The position numbers and the translations under genes were made by a program. From Begonia masoniana (lineage: Eukaryota > Streptophyta > Magnoliopsida > Cucurbitales > Begoniaceae): a stretch of 64,000 bases of DNA. The stretch covers positions 22,656,557 through 22,720,556 of the forward strand of contig CM039511.1 in assembly GCA_022432975.1 (NCBI GenBank), read 5' to 3'. Below are positions 1 through 10,797 of this stretch, piece by piece. A model generated the notes under the pieces. It did no database searches, had not been told where the DNA came from, and saw only the letters and a program-made list of their open reading frames with translations. Position 1 is the stretch's first letter. Each line of letters opens with the position of its first letter.

Positions 1-875
1 CTGATGATCGAGTCGATTCCATGATTATAAGTTAATTCTATACCGGGCCAGACCGGAATAGGGCTAGATATATTCTATACATTCTAATTATGAGAATGGG
101 TCATCCGAGCATATTTAAATAGATACTATGTTTACATACAGATCCCTACATCCTTACATTCCATTTAGGAATAGGAATAAGTATAATCAGACCTATTTTT
201 TTTTACATATCTCTCGTTATTTGGGACCCTATTCATCTCTTTGGGCTTCTATTGAATCGAGAAATAGGTTTGATTGTTCATCTTTTTGATATAATATAAG
301 ACATCCTCAAGATAATGCAAATCGAAGTAATTGGATGTCCGACTCGGTCCTATATAACAGGACTAATCAATATAATGCTCTAACACTCCATCTTTGTCTT
401 TATCATATATTCCATACATCACACTAGATAGATATCATATTCATAGAATATGATTCACTTTCTAGATGCCTTGGTGGTGAAATGGTAGACACGTGAACTC
501 AAAATCTCGTGCTAAAGAGCGTAGAGGTTCGAGTCCTCTTCAAGGCATAATGTTGACAAGGCGTTATCTTGAGAATGCCCGCTGAATTGGAAGGAATAAG
601 TTTGGCAGTAGATCACGAATTCTTGATGATCTTCTCTATCTAATGAATGAGGAGTCCAGTTTGAAATCGTTCTCTCTACAACCACCCCCCGAATATATGC
701 TTTAACAGGAATTAAACAAGGGTAGATTGATACAATAGAAACCTCTTAAAAAATGCCCACCCGTAACTTAGCAGATAAAGTACATTCCATAGTCCGGTTT
801 AGGGATTGGCGACTTACCCATTCAGTGACTGGACGTTCTAAAAAAGGGTACTATCAGGTCGGGTGAATTCAATAA
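1..875. other. Nuclear plastid-DNA insert (NUPT), left part
   Basis: The sequence resembles the plastid inverted-repeat spacer around trnL-CAA and then the spacer running towards ycf15 and ycf2. A trnL-CAA copy sits at 468-547. The plastid colinearity resumes at 10262 after a 9.4-kb gypsy insertion whose AATAA target duplication is at 871-875 and 10257-10261. The left edge lies outside the window. Several substitutions and a tRNA indel indicate an old, decaying insert rather than plastid genome sequence. The plastid match is from memory of the region, not a search. Confidence 0.8.
468..547 (+). pseudogene. trnL-CAA: Plastid-derived trnL-CAA pseudogene
   Basis: The segment begins GCCTTGGTGGTGAAATGG and ends with the T arm and the acceptor half CAAGGCA, as in plastid tRNA-Leu with a CAA anticodon and a long variable arm. 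The 5' half of the anticodon stem differs from the usual plastid gene: one base is missing and another is changed, so the stem no longer pairs fully. Its location in a nuclear insert and this stem damage argue against function. Confidence 0.85.
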
Positions 876-2239
876 TGATACACCCCGAAGACCCATAACA
901 CGTTCACAAGGTATGTCTCACAATCTTACTGGTCTTTTTATTAATTATTGCTCTTTTTTTGCAGGTGATGGACTAATGGAGCACTTGAAAGCACTAATAG
1001 ATCATTTGGAATGAGAGCCGACCCATAAGACATCAATAAACCCACTAACATGCTGACATGGAGCATATGAAAAGAAACTTCCCAAACATCATTGAGCATA
1101 GGAGTAGCAGAAGAAAGAATTTATCTTCCCTTTGACAACTTTATGTAATCCATTAACTCCATTGGGCTTAGGCAAACTTCGAGTCTATTTAACTTGTATT
1201 TTTATTATCTCATCATGCATTAGAGGGGTACTAAGGGGTTGTTGTCCTCAAAGGCAAAACAACCTTAATTATTAGACTTTCCAAAAACGGCCATCAATAT
1301 GACCTTCGAGGTATAATTGGCATATTCGACAGCCGTCACAACCTTATTACAGAAAGTGTTCTTCTTGAAGATTGTAGCCAACATTTGGACGTCATTTGCT
1401 CGGTTATCCAAATTCATTATCAAGAGCTCGTTACAGACTTTTCTTGAGCACGCGCCCTAAACATAAAGCCCGTTCCTTGAGCCTGTCCTTTCAAAAGGAA
1501 GTGCGCCCTCTTCCATTTGAAATCATGCCTGAAGACCCACACTCCTCCCCATAAGGTTCAACATAACTTACCATACAAGGAGCCATTTCCATGATCAAGA
1601 TGAAGAAGCACACCTACACGGAAGGATGGATCAATACCAACAGATCCTTTCCTTTTTTTTTTTTTTATGTCCAACCTAACCCTTAGTTGCCCTAGCATGT
1701 TTAAGCATATTTTTCAGACATTGTATTCAGTTTTTTGATGATCAATATTGAAGGTTATTCAGGAAACTCTCGAGCCTTAGCATTGCAAGGTAATTGCCTC
1801 GGTTGTGATTTACTTCCGAGAGGAGTTGCGCCTCCATTGTCTTTTAAGTCCGAGATTGCTTAGAAGCTCTTATACTCATCTTTCTGCATCTTGTCTAAGA
1901 CCTTAGACAAGAGAGAAAGTGAGCTAAACTGATCTTGTGCCATTGTAATCTTTCTTGGAAGGTTACATCACCCGGAGGTGACCCAAGTTGACTATTGGAC
2001 CGGTTACTGATCATCTTTGCATAACTTTTGTGTTTCTATCTTTTTTTTTTTCTCACAAAATTTACAGGGTTTAATTTTAACTCATCATACTATGTCTCCT
2101 CTAAATTTCATTGCCTCTGGACCCCATTTGTTAAGTTTTCTCCCTCGATAATTTTAAGTGTTCTCGGATTGAGCAAAGAGCACCACTTTCTCAACAATCC
2201 GTGCATCAACCTTTTCTTTGCGGGGTCCAAATCGTATCA
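876..2239 (+). repeat. 5' LTR of the gypsy element
   Basis: This 1364-bp LTR matches 7368-10256 once the 1499-bp insertion there is removed. It begins TGATAC and ends GTATCA. Its first 130 bp resemble the coding tail of pol (PRRPITRS-type residues), because the pol frame runs into the 3' LTR. It keeps the empty site (GTTAT at 1754-1758) for the solo LTR found at 8286-9779 in the other LTR. Confidence 0.88.
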
Positions 2240-2241
2240 TC

Positions 2242-2255
2242 TGGTATTAAAGCCA
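2242..2255 (+). other. Primer-binding site, initiator-Met-like
   Basis: TGGTATTAAAGCCA lies 2 nt after the 5' LTR. It resembles the complement of the 3' end of plant initiator tRNA-Met (TGGTATCAGAGCC) with two differences, as expected for a decayed site. Confidence 0.7.
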
Positions 2256-2389
2256 TTGGTTGCTTCCCTTGTGTTTATTTGATTTAGTTTGAATGTTATT
2301 TTTATATAATCTAAAGTGAAAATTTAATCGGATCTTGTTTGAGCCAAGGAAGGTTATCTACACCTTAGACTAATTGTTTGATATTCGAT

Positions 2390-2767
2390 TGTAACGACCC
2401 CTTTTTCCCAGCAAGATATTGTCCACTCTGGGGATTGGGCAATAGCCCAATATCCTCCCCTTACAACTTTGTTTAGCGAGGACTTCCCAGTTGGTCACCC
2501 AACCTGGTACTACTCTCGCCAAAGCACTTTTAACTTCGGAGTTCTTATGGGATCTGTTGTCAATTGTGCTCCAAAACGCGTCTTGCTATCTTGGGAGAGT
2601 CTCCTTACATATGTTTCATTTCCACATACTTCCCCAAGCGATGTGGGATTGTGACGACCCCCTTTTTACGACCCGTCACCTTTCGGTTCGCCCGCGCGAA
2701 CGTACCGCCATCTGGGTTCCGGTTCGTGCAACCATCATACACATACTTACACATTCGGGTCATCACA
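2390..2767 (-). repeat. Cassandra LTR 1 (complete, subtype I)
   Basis: 378 bp from TGTAACGACCC to GGTCATCACA. Subtype I is defined by the GTCACCTTTCGGTTCGCC stretch near the right end. The adjoining internal domain is 2768-2837. Confidence 0.88.
2482..2552 (-). other. 5S rRNA-derived module in Cassandra LTR 1
   Basis: Read on the minus strand it matches 5S rRNA from the GGATCC region through AAGTTAA (box A region), GGGTGACC (intermediate element) and CTGGGAAGT (box C). It is not a 5S gene: both flanks are LTR sequence and box A is altered to AAGTTAAAAGTGCTT. Equivalent modules lie in every other Cassandra LTR reported here. Confidence 0.85.
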
Positions 2768-2837
2768 ATCACCTCCCTCGGGGGCCCAGCGTCCTCATTG
2801 GCCATATTTTCGGTTGGGTACAGGCACTGATACCATT

Positions 2838-2995
2838 TGTAACGACCCATTTTTCCCAGCAAGATATTGTTCGCTCTAGGGATTGGGTCGTAGCCCAATA
2901 TCCTCCTCTCACGGCTTTGTTTGGCGAGGACTTCCCAGTCGGTCACCCAACCTGGTACTACTCTCGCCAAAGCACTTTTAACTTCGGAGTTCTTA
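2838..2995 (-). repeat. Cassandra LTR 2 (partial)
   Basis: Only the TGTAACGACC side of the LTR is present. It stops after TTCTTA, where the next LTR begins directly at 2996. The same junction recurs at 3801/3802. Confidence 0.85.
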
Positions 2996-3378
2996 TGTAA
3001 CGACCTCTTTTTCCAGCAAGATATTGTCTGCTCTGGGGATTAGGCCGTAGCCCAATATCCTCCCCTCACGACTTTGTTTGGCGAGGACTTCCCAGTTAGT
3101 CACCCAACCTGGTACTACTCTCGCCGAAGCACTTTTAACTTTGGAGTTCTTATGGGATCCGTTGCCAATTGTACTCCAAAACGCATCTTGCTATCTTGGG
3201 AGGGTCTCTTTACATATGTTTCATTTCCACATACTTCCCCAAGCGATGTGGGATTGTGACGACCTTTTTTACGACCCGGGATTCGCCTATACTCCAGTCC
3301 GGGATTGCCTACACTCGCTTAGGTCCCGAGGTTTGCCCCGCAACCCGAGGTTTGCCCCGTAGTCGTACCCATACGTGC
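2996..3378 (-). repeat. Cassandra LTR 3 (subtype II, right end lost)
   Basis: Subtype II carries a different right part with repeated TTTGCCCCG and GGGATTCGCCTA motifs. It stops after ACGTGC, where a subtype I fragment joins. Confidence 0.82.
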
Positions 3379-3574
3379 CAAAACGCGTCTTGCTATCTTG
3401 GGAGGGTCTCCTTACATATGTTTCATTTCCACATACTTCCCCAAGCGATGTGGGATTGTGACGACCCCCTTTTTACGACCCGTCACCTTTCGGTTCGCCC
3501 GCGCGAACGTACCGCCATCTGGGTTCCGGTTCGTGCAACCATCATACACATACTTACACATTCGGGTCATCACA
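3379..3574 (-). repeat. Cassandra LTR fragment (subtype I right part)
   Basis: Resumes at CAAAACGCGTCTTGC and runs to TCATCACA. The junction shares GTGC with both parents, which suggests recombination inside the LTR. An internal domain (3575-3644) follows. Confidence 0.8.
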
Positions 3575-3644
3575 ATCACCCCCCTCGGGGGCCCAACGTC
3601 CTCGTTGACCACATTTCCAGTTGGGTACAGGCACTGATACCATT

Positions 3645-3801
3645 TGTAACGACCCCTTTTCCCAGCAAGATATTGTTCGCTCTAGGGATTGGGTCGTAGC
3701 CCAATATCCTCCTCTCACGGCTTTGTTTGGCGAGGACTTCCCAGTCGGTCACCCAACCTGGTACTACTCTCGCCAAAGCACTTTTAACTTCGGAGTTCTT
3801 A
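3645..3801 (-). repeat. Cassandra LTR (partial, duplicate of 2838-2995)
   Basis: Nearly identical to 2838-2995, including the truncation after TTCTTA. This shows that a block of about 807 bp (2838-3644) was duplicated in tandem. Confidence 0.83.
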
Positions 3802-4203
3802 TGTAACGACCTCTTTTTCCAGCAAGATATTGTCTGCTCTGGGGATTAGGCCGTAGCCCAATATCCTCCCCTCACGACTTTGTTTGGCGAGGACTTCCCA
3901 GTCAGTCACCCAACCTGGTACTACTCTCGCCGAAGCACTTTTAACTTTGGAGTTCTTATGGGATCCGTTGCCAATTGTACTCCAAAACGCATCTTGCTAT
4001 CTTGGGAGGGTCTCTTTACATATGTTTCATTTCCACATACTTCCCCAAGCGATGTGGGATTGTGACGACCTTTTTTACGACCCGGGATTCGCCTATACTC
4101 CAGTCCGGGATTTGCCTACACTCGGCTTAGGTCCCGAGGTTTGCCCCGCAACCCGAGGTTTGCCCCGTAGTCGTACCCATACGTGCACATTCGGGTCATC
4201 ACA
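3802..4203 (-). repeat. Cassandra LTR 4 (complete, subtype II)
   Basis: 402 bp, TGTAACGACC to GGTCATCACA. It matches 2996-3378 and keeps the right end that LTR 3 lacks. An internal domain of 70 bp (4204-4273) follows. Confidence 0.85.
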
Positions 4204-4273
4204 ATCACCCCCCTCGGGGGCCCAACGTCCTCGTTGACCACATTTCCAGTTGGGTACAGGCTCTGATACCATT

Positions 4274-4650
4274 TGTAACGACCCCTTTTCCCAGCAAGAT
4301 ATTGTCTGCTCTGGGGATTGAGCCGTAGCCCTATATCCTCCCCTCACGGCTTTGTTTGGCGAGGACTTCCTAGTCGGTCACCCAACCTGGTACTACTCTC
4401 GCCGAATCACTTTTAACTTCGTAGTTCTTATGGGATCCGTTGCCAATTGTGCTCCAAAACGCGTCTTGCTATCTTGGGAGGGTCTCCTTACATATGTTTC
4501 ATTTCTACATACTTCCCCAAGCGATGTGGGATTGTGACGACCCCCTTTTTACGACCCGTCACCTTTCGATTCGCCCGCACGGACGTACTGCCATCCAGGT
4601 TCTGGTTCGTGCAACCATCGTACACATACTTACACATCCGGGTCATCATA
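4274..4650 (-). repeat. Cassandra LTR 5 (complete, subtype I)
   Basis: 377 bp ending GGTCATCATA, one change from the usual end, directly before the TCGAT target duplication. Confidence 0.86.
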
Positions 4651-4655
4651 TCGAT

Positions 4656-5068
4656 TCTATTATTATCTAGCGTGAAATTGGAGTTATCATGCATGTCATT
4701 ACTTTGGGTTGCTAAAGATTTTTTACAAATCATTCCTAATTGGTTATATTTTAAAATTTTGACTATTAATCTAAAAGCATGCATTAGATAGCACGTTCCA
4801 TTTATGGAAAATATCTTATACTTGCAATTTACTTTCATTTACCTATTGATTAAACTACTTAGAGATTTAAATTACCAATCAATCGGTTTAATCCTAATAC
4901 ATTAGGAAGTTAAGTAGATCCATAAATATCGTCACTTAAACAAAGAATTATATAGTTTCAACCGAGAAGATATTAATAGACCTAAGTTCATAACATACTT
5001 AAACATACTTCTCCTAAGATTTTTCCATAAACAATTCCTAAACTTAGGGTTTAGGTGGTACTTTAATA
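4656..5068 (+). other. Untranslated leader of the gypsy element, right part
   Basis: AT-rich sequence between the Cassandra block and the gag start. It continues 2240-2384 on the other side of that insertion. I see no gene or structured element in it. Confidence 0.7.
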
Positions 5069-6184
5069 ATGACAACTAGGAGTGGATTAAACTACAACTC
5101 TAATATAGATCATGATCAAGGTAATGAACCTTATAGGGTCGAAATTCCTAATGTTGGAGAATCAAGTATGCAAGGTCGAATGGATGGCGTTGAACAAATG
5201 ATGAAACAATTCATGGAAAAGATGGAGGAATGATTGAGTTTGAACGAGCGTCATAACTCATTCCAAGAGACCCTACCAAGAAAACGAAACGAACCAGCAT
5301 CTATAGATCTCATACAAGAAAGGAGAACCGATCAGGGTTTTCCAGAAACCAGGCACGAAAGGCGAACCAAACCAGATTTCACAAGTACCACTTTTAGGAG
5401 AAACAATGACTCTCATCGGGAAAGGTTCTATAACCAAACCCGTTTTGATGATGAATTGAGGGATTAAGAAGAGGAATTCACACCGAACAGACGCCAAGAC
5501 AATGATGACTTTAGGCATACCAAGGTATCCATACCACCATTCAATGGATCTAGCAACGGTGACATATTCTATGATTGGAAAGGCAAGGTCGAGAAGATAT
5601 TCGCATACTACAGATATTCCGAACAAGCTAAGATTCAACTCTTTGCCATGAAGTTGACCGGCTATGCTACATTATGGTGGGAAAACCTTAAGAACCAAAG
5701 GTGGGTGGACCGTATTGAGTAAGTCAGCACCTGGGAAGAAATAAAGGATCTCATGCAAAAGAAGTTCGTACCTAGCTACTATCGTCAAGAGCTGTTCCTT
5801 CAAATGCAGAACTTATGACAAAATGGTCGATCAGTTAAAGAGTACCTCACCGAATTTGAAACGTTAAGAATGAGAGGAGAATTTACAGAACTCAAGGAAC
5901 AAGAGATAACGAGGTTCATTCGTGGGCTAAATGTTGAGATAGGCAATGCAGTCGAGCTAAATCATCATGAAACCTTTGATTCAGTTGTCGAGATGGCTTT
6001 AAAAGTCGAGCGACAAATCAAGAGAGGGTTAAGACCAACAACAAGTTGTTTTCTATTAAGGCCCTAGAAAACTATAGAAAAAGTTTCAAGGTAGAAGAAA
6101 AGAAGCCTTTCACTAGAAGCTGGCCCTCAAAAGAGGCTAATGCAAAACCAACCATATCATCGACGTCAAACCCTGAGAAGAAGA
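5069..6184 (+). pseudogene. gag relic of the gypsy element
   Basis: The frame starts at ATG 5069 (MTTRSG...) and is interrupted at once by TGA at 5231, then by TAA near 5466 and later stops. Across the stops the residues follow a plant gypsy gag: an Arg-rich N-terminal part, then IPPFNG...FYDWKGKVE, an ATLWWENL segment, VKEYLTEFETL and a helical C-terminal part near 5870-6060. No zinc knuckle is visible. The gag product would form the particle; this copy cannot. It joins integrase sequence abruptly at about 6185. Confidence 0.82.
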
Positions 6185-7578
6185 GCACTAATTAATTGAG
6201 TGATGCAGATGGCTACCTCTTCAAGGGAAACAAGCTATGTATCCCTAACATGGGCTTGAGGAAGTGCCTAGTAAATGAGGCACATAATGGAGGACTAGCA
6301 TGCCATCTAGGAGAAGGAAAGACTTTAGAATTGGTCAAAGAGCATTTTTTTCTGGCCTTATATCATGCAAGATGTGCACTAATTAATTGAGTGATGCATC
6401 ACATGCAAAAGAGCCAAGAACAAAGTCCTTCCTCAAGGATTGTACTTACCCCTTTCAGTACCGACTCATCCATGGACTGACGTCAGCTTAGATTTTGTCA
6501 TGAGTCTTCTGCGAACTGCAAGATCAAAAGACTCAATCATGGTAGTTGTGGATAGATTTTCAAAAATGGCACACTTCGTCCCTTGTAACAAGACCCACAA
6601 TGCCAAGGATATCACAGACCTCGTTTTCAAGGAGATAGTAATACTGCATGGGATACCTCACACCTTAGTATCCGACCGAGACACTAAGTTCCTTAGCACA
6701 TTTTGGAAAATATTGTGGAGGAAAATATGAACTAAACTACTGTTCAGTACGTCTTTTCACCCACAGACGGATGGCAGACCGAAGTGGTCAACCGAACTTT
6801 GGGAACCCTATTAAGGAGTGTGGTAGGGAAGAGAATAAGTGAATGAGATATCCACCTTCCCCATTTGGAGTTCGCTTACAATCGAAGTGTCCATTCCTTA
6901 ACCCGACAGACACTCTTCGAATTTGTGTATGGCTTTGACCCAGCCCCCAGAGACCTATTACCACTTCCCATGACGGACTTACTTAACCAAGAAGGAGCCG
7001 ATAAGGCAACTCAAATAAAGAAAATCCACGAGCAAGTGAGTATTGCTATCCAGAAGAAAAACGAATCAACTGCAAAAAGGGCAAATAAAGGGCGCAAGGA
7101 AAAGATTTTCAATAATGGTGACCTTGTATGGATACACTTAAGAAAAGAACGATTCCCTCAAAAGAAAAAATCCAAACTTTCCCCAAGAGCAGAGGGGCCA
7201 TTCAAAGTGTTAGAACACATTAACAACAATGCGTACAAATTGGACCTCCCAGGAGATTACAGAGCAATTTCAGCAACGTTCAACGTTCAAGGCCTCTCTC
7301 CTTACACTGAACCTGAAGGAGATGAACCCTTATATTTGAGGGCAAATCCTCTCCCACCCAGAGATGATGATACACCCCGAAGACCTATAACACGTTCACA
7401 AGATATATCTCACAATCTTATTAGCATTTTTACTAATTATTGTTCTCTTTTTGAAGGTGGTGAACTAATGGAGCACTTGGAAGCACTTGGAAGCACTAAT
7501 GGATCATTTGGAATGAAAGCGACCTCACAAGACATTAATAAACCCACCAACATGCCAACATGGAGCATAGGAGAATAA
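6185..7578 (+). pseudogene. Integrase relic of the gypsy element
   Basis: 6196-6390 encodes the H2C2 zinc-binding part (NEAHNGGLACHLGEGKT). 6440-6730 encodes the catalytic core start ([10 protein letters not shown]... [12 protein letters not shown]... [11 protein letters not shown]). 6865-7367 encodes the C-terminal part, including AYKLDLPG and FNVQGLSPY. The frame then continues past the LTR start (7368) to TAA at 7576-7578. There are frameshifts near 6360-6400 and 6720-6860. Protease, RT and RNase H are absent upstream, so integration function is lost. Confidence 0.85.
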
Positions 7579-10256
7579 GCTTTCCAAACATCCTTGAGCA
7601 TAGGAGTAGCAGAAGAGGAAATTTATTTTCCCTTGGACAATTCTATGTAATCCATTACCACCATTGGGCTTAGGCAAACTTTGGGTCTGTTTAACTTGTA
7701 TTTTTATTATCTCATCATGCATTAGAGGGTACTAAAGGATTGTTGTCCTCAAAGGGAAAGCAACCTTAATTATTGGACTTTCCAAAAACGACCATCAATC
7801 TGACCTCCTAGGCATAATTGACATATTTGACAGCCTTCCCTTCCTTATTACAGAACGTGCCCTTCTTAAAGATTGTAGCCAACACGTTGAGCATTTCAAA
7901 ATAGGATGGATCGTGAAATTTGGACGTCATTTTCTTTGTCAACCAAATCCATTACCGAGAGCTCGTTACAGACTTTCTTGAGCATGCGCCCCAAACATAA
8001 AGCCCGTTCCTTGAGCCCGTCCTTTGAAAAGGAAGCATGCCCTCTTCCATTTGAAATCATGCTTGAAGACCCATGCTCCTCCCCATAAGGTTCAACACAA
8101 CTTACCATACAAGGAGCCATCTCCACGGTCAAGATGAAGGAGCACACCTACATAGATGGATGGATCAAGACCAACAGATCCTTTCCTTTTTTTTATGTCC
8201 AACTTAGCCTTTAGTTGCCCTAGCATATTTAAGCATATTTTTCAGACATTGTATTCAGTTTTTTGATGATCAATATTGAGGTTATTGATACGATCTGGAC
8301 CTATAAGTGCATGTTAAAAACAAAATGCTCGATACTCATTATGTGAAACCGACGAGCACCTCAAAACAACAGTAGTATCTTAATGAAAACATATATAAAA
8401 TACGTATAATTATGCGCGGAAGAAATGAAACGTAAAATAAAACAAACCTTGGATATGGCTTGTGGATGGATGATGTTCAGAAATGGGCAAAAATAACAAA
8501 AACAAAAGGGCGTAATGAAGTGAAGATGGATGTGAAGCGTGTTACCTAGGGATGGGTAACCCACCTGTGGATCGTCCTCAGAAGATGACGGTGAATAGTA
8601 GAGGAATGATCGCCTGGTGCTGGATTGAGAGGAGGCTACAACGCCTTCGGTTCCTCTTGGTAAAGTCACCTTCGATGAAGGCAAGCACGTAACAACCAGT
8701 GAACGGTAACCAACCTCCGTGAGTGAATGAAGGATGTTCAGACGACACCGAACATGATGGTGAAGCAATGCCCAGTGCAGGCCCTATAGGTCACGATTGA
8801 TGCCTTTGGGAAAATACACCTTCGTCACAGAAGATGCACGCCAACAGAAAAGCTTGGTACCCAACCTCCTCTGTGTTCCACCAAACTGGAACAGCATCGA
8901 GGGAAGGCGGGCAGGATCCACCAAGTGACCTAATACTTGGTGGAAGAATCGAACGAATCCATTTTCCCGAGAGGCGGCCGCGAAGAACCAAACACCACAA
9001 TGAAGATAACTTCACTCAACCAAATATTATCAAGGTTACATTTACAGAGCTACGGTTCAAACTTAAATAGAAGCTACAAGGTATCGAGTAAGGATGGTTT
9101 TCAAAAAAGGGAAATAAAACTGGTATGGAAAAATATGACCGTTGAACTAGCCTTTGGAGCGTCTTGCGCCTTGGCCATGTATGCGCACTAATGGTGGGAA
9201 ACTTCTTGCGTTTGCCTAGTGCCTTCCTGAATGCACGCCTGATGCCGAGCTGGGAGTCTTCATTGTGCGCTTGATGAAGATCAGCAACTGCTCGCTAGGT
9301 CCATCCCGCGAAGCTTCTGCTTGGGCCTTCTAGGGCTTGTATGTGAAGCTGCTGCTTGGGCCTTCTAGGGCTTGTATTATAATGTCCACTTATTTGATCA
9401 AAAATAAAATAAAGAAAAAGGCTAAAATGTTTTGCCTTAAAATACCTAGAAAATCAAAAGACTATATTAGTTACAATTAATTTGTCTTAGGGAAGACAAA
9501 TTCCCCCTTCAAACTATCCAAAAATGTCCTTATCTGCAAAACTAACAAACGAGTTAGAAAATAAAAGTGAATTGATTTGCGTACCTCGTTTCGAGACGTG
9601 TCAATGGCTTCTGAGGCGTATCATCCTCTCCAGGTTAGTGAGGATTTGTCCTCAAATCCAGTGGCTCGCCATTATTGGTGTTGTCTTTGATATAAGTTTC
9701 TCTTTCAAAACATAAACTTGAAAATATTTTAGAAAGCATCCATTCAATAAACGGGTAGTAGTAGACCCGTGGCGTATCAGTTATTCAGGAAACTCTCGAG
9801 CCTTAGCAATGTAAGATAATTGCCTCGGTTGTGATTTACTTCCGAGAAGAGTTGCGCCTCCATTGTCTTTGAAGTCCGAGGTTGATTAGAAGCTCTTATA
9901 TTCATCTTTCTGCATCTTGTCTAAGACCTTAGACAAGAGAGAAAGTGAGCCAAACCGATCTCGTGCCGTTGTAATTTTCCTTGGAAGGTTACATCACCCG
10001 GAGGTGCACCAAGTTGCCTATCGGACTGGTTACGGATCACCTTTGCATATCTTTTGTGTTTCTCATCTTTTTTTTTTCTCACAAAATTTGCAGGGTTTAA
10101 TTTTAACTCATCATACTACGTCTCCTATTGCCTCTAAACCCCATTTGTTAAGTTTTCTTCCTTGGTAATTTTGAGTGTTCTCGGATTTAGCCAAGAGCAC
10201 CACTTTCTCAATAATCCATGCATCAACCTTTTCTTTGCGGGGTCCAAACCGCATCA
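7368..10256 (+). repeat. 3' LTR of the gypsy element (interrupted)
   Basis: Homologous to 876-2239 over about 1390 bp after removal of the insertion at 8286-9779 and its duplicated GTTAT. It ends GCATCA followed by the AATAA target duplication. Codons for the last 70 or so residues of pol lie inside it. Confidence 0.87.
8286..9779. repeat. Solo LTR of an unidentified retrotransposon
   Basis: 1494 bp bounded by TGATACG and CGTATCA and flanked by GTTAT (8281-8285, 9780-9784). The 5' LTR of the host element preserves the empty site. TG...CA ends with a 5-bp duplication and no coding sequence point to a solo LTR. Its parent element is not in the window. Confidence 0.85.
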
Positions 10257-10261
10257 AATAA

Positions 10262-10797
10262 TTGACGCCTGTTGGCATTCCAGTCTTCCTTCTCCTTTCA
10301 GGGCCTACTCAAAAGAGAATCCAATACTTTTTGATCGTGAATATCTGAATAGGACGACCCGCCCCTTCGGAACAAAATAATTAGAATTAGGCTCGGTCAA
10401 CTGGAATGCGTATTATCCATATAAGGGATCTTTCAATGAAGAAGATCCGTCGACCTAAGACGAAGAGAAAGATCTATCTATTTTATTTAGTTATTTAGTT
10501 AAACCATTGATTCGTTGTTGTAACAGATATCAACACCCATTTCATCCGGCATGTGTATTTTTGATTTTCCAATAAATTTACAACTTTCATTAATATTTAC
10601 ATATTTCATTTATGGAAATTTTTGATGTACTGAGTAATAACTCTGGTTGTTCGCTATTCAAGAATTATTGTTTAGGTAGTTCATACCATCCATACATAAT
10701 GTTTTGATCTAAGACTTCCATTCTTCCATGTTTCAATAGTAGTATATTGTTCCATGGAGCTAAGGTCCAAAATATGGAAGAAACAAGTGTTTTTACG
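10262..10797 (-). pseudogene. ycf15: ycf15-like pseudogene, C-terminal part separated by the gypsy insertion
   Basis: Minus-strand residues include [26 protein letters not shown] and [10 protein letters not shown], as in plastid ycf15, a plastid reading frame of uncertain coding status. The start is not a valid ATG and a TAA follows LPKQ. The residues GPERRRK-GMPTGV sit beside the gypsy insertion at 10262, and the following IEFTR-type residues lie on its far side (below 871). The retrotransposon therefore split this frame. Confidence 0.75.

Larger units (their letters stand above)
2390..4650 (-). mobile_element. Cassandra-type TRIM multimer carrying 5S rRNA-derived modules
   Basis: Complete and partial Cassandra LTRs follow one another, separated by 70-bp internal domains that contain PBS (complement TGGTATCAGAGCC) and a G-rich tract. 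Each LTR carries a 5S rRNA-like stretch with the Pol III internal promoter region. Cassandra is a non-autonomous LTR element known for 5S-derived LTR sequence. The whole block is flanked by one TCGAT pair (2385-2389, 4651-4655), so it entered the gypsy leader as a single insertion and was rearranged afterwards. No protein is encoded; the open frames across it are by chance. Confidence 0.9.
876..10256 (+). mobile_element. Ty3/gypsy LTR retrotransposon, defective, inserted in the plastid insert
   Basis: Two LTRs (876-2239 and 7368-10256) start TGATACACCCCG and end with CGTATCA (5') or GCATCA (3'). AATAA is duplicated on both sides (871-875, 10257-10261). Inside are a primer-binding site, a gag relic and an integrase relic. 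Protease, reverse transcriptase and RNase H are missing. The leader carries a Cassandra multimer and the 3' LTR carries a solo LTR. Reading frames have several stops and frameshifts and the two LTRs have clearly diverged, so this is an old copy. The lineage within Ty3/gypsy is not certain. Confidence 0.9.

Noticed and set aside
468..547. Functional nuclear or plastid tRNA-Leu
   Set aside because: Anticodon stem is damaged and the surrounding plastid sequence is interrupted by a transposon.
2469..4838. Many open frames on both strands in the Cassandra array
   Set aside because: Cassandra encodes no protein; the frames repeat with the LTR units.
8361..9191. Open frames inside 8286-9779
   Set aside because: No recognisable domain, and the segment has clear solo LTR boundaries with a target duplication.
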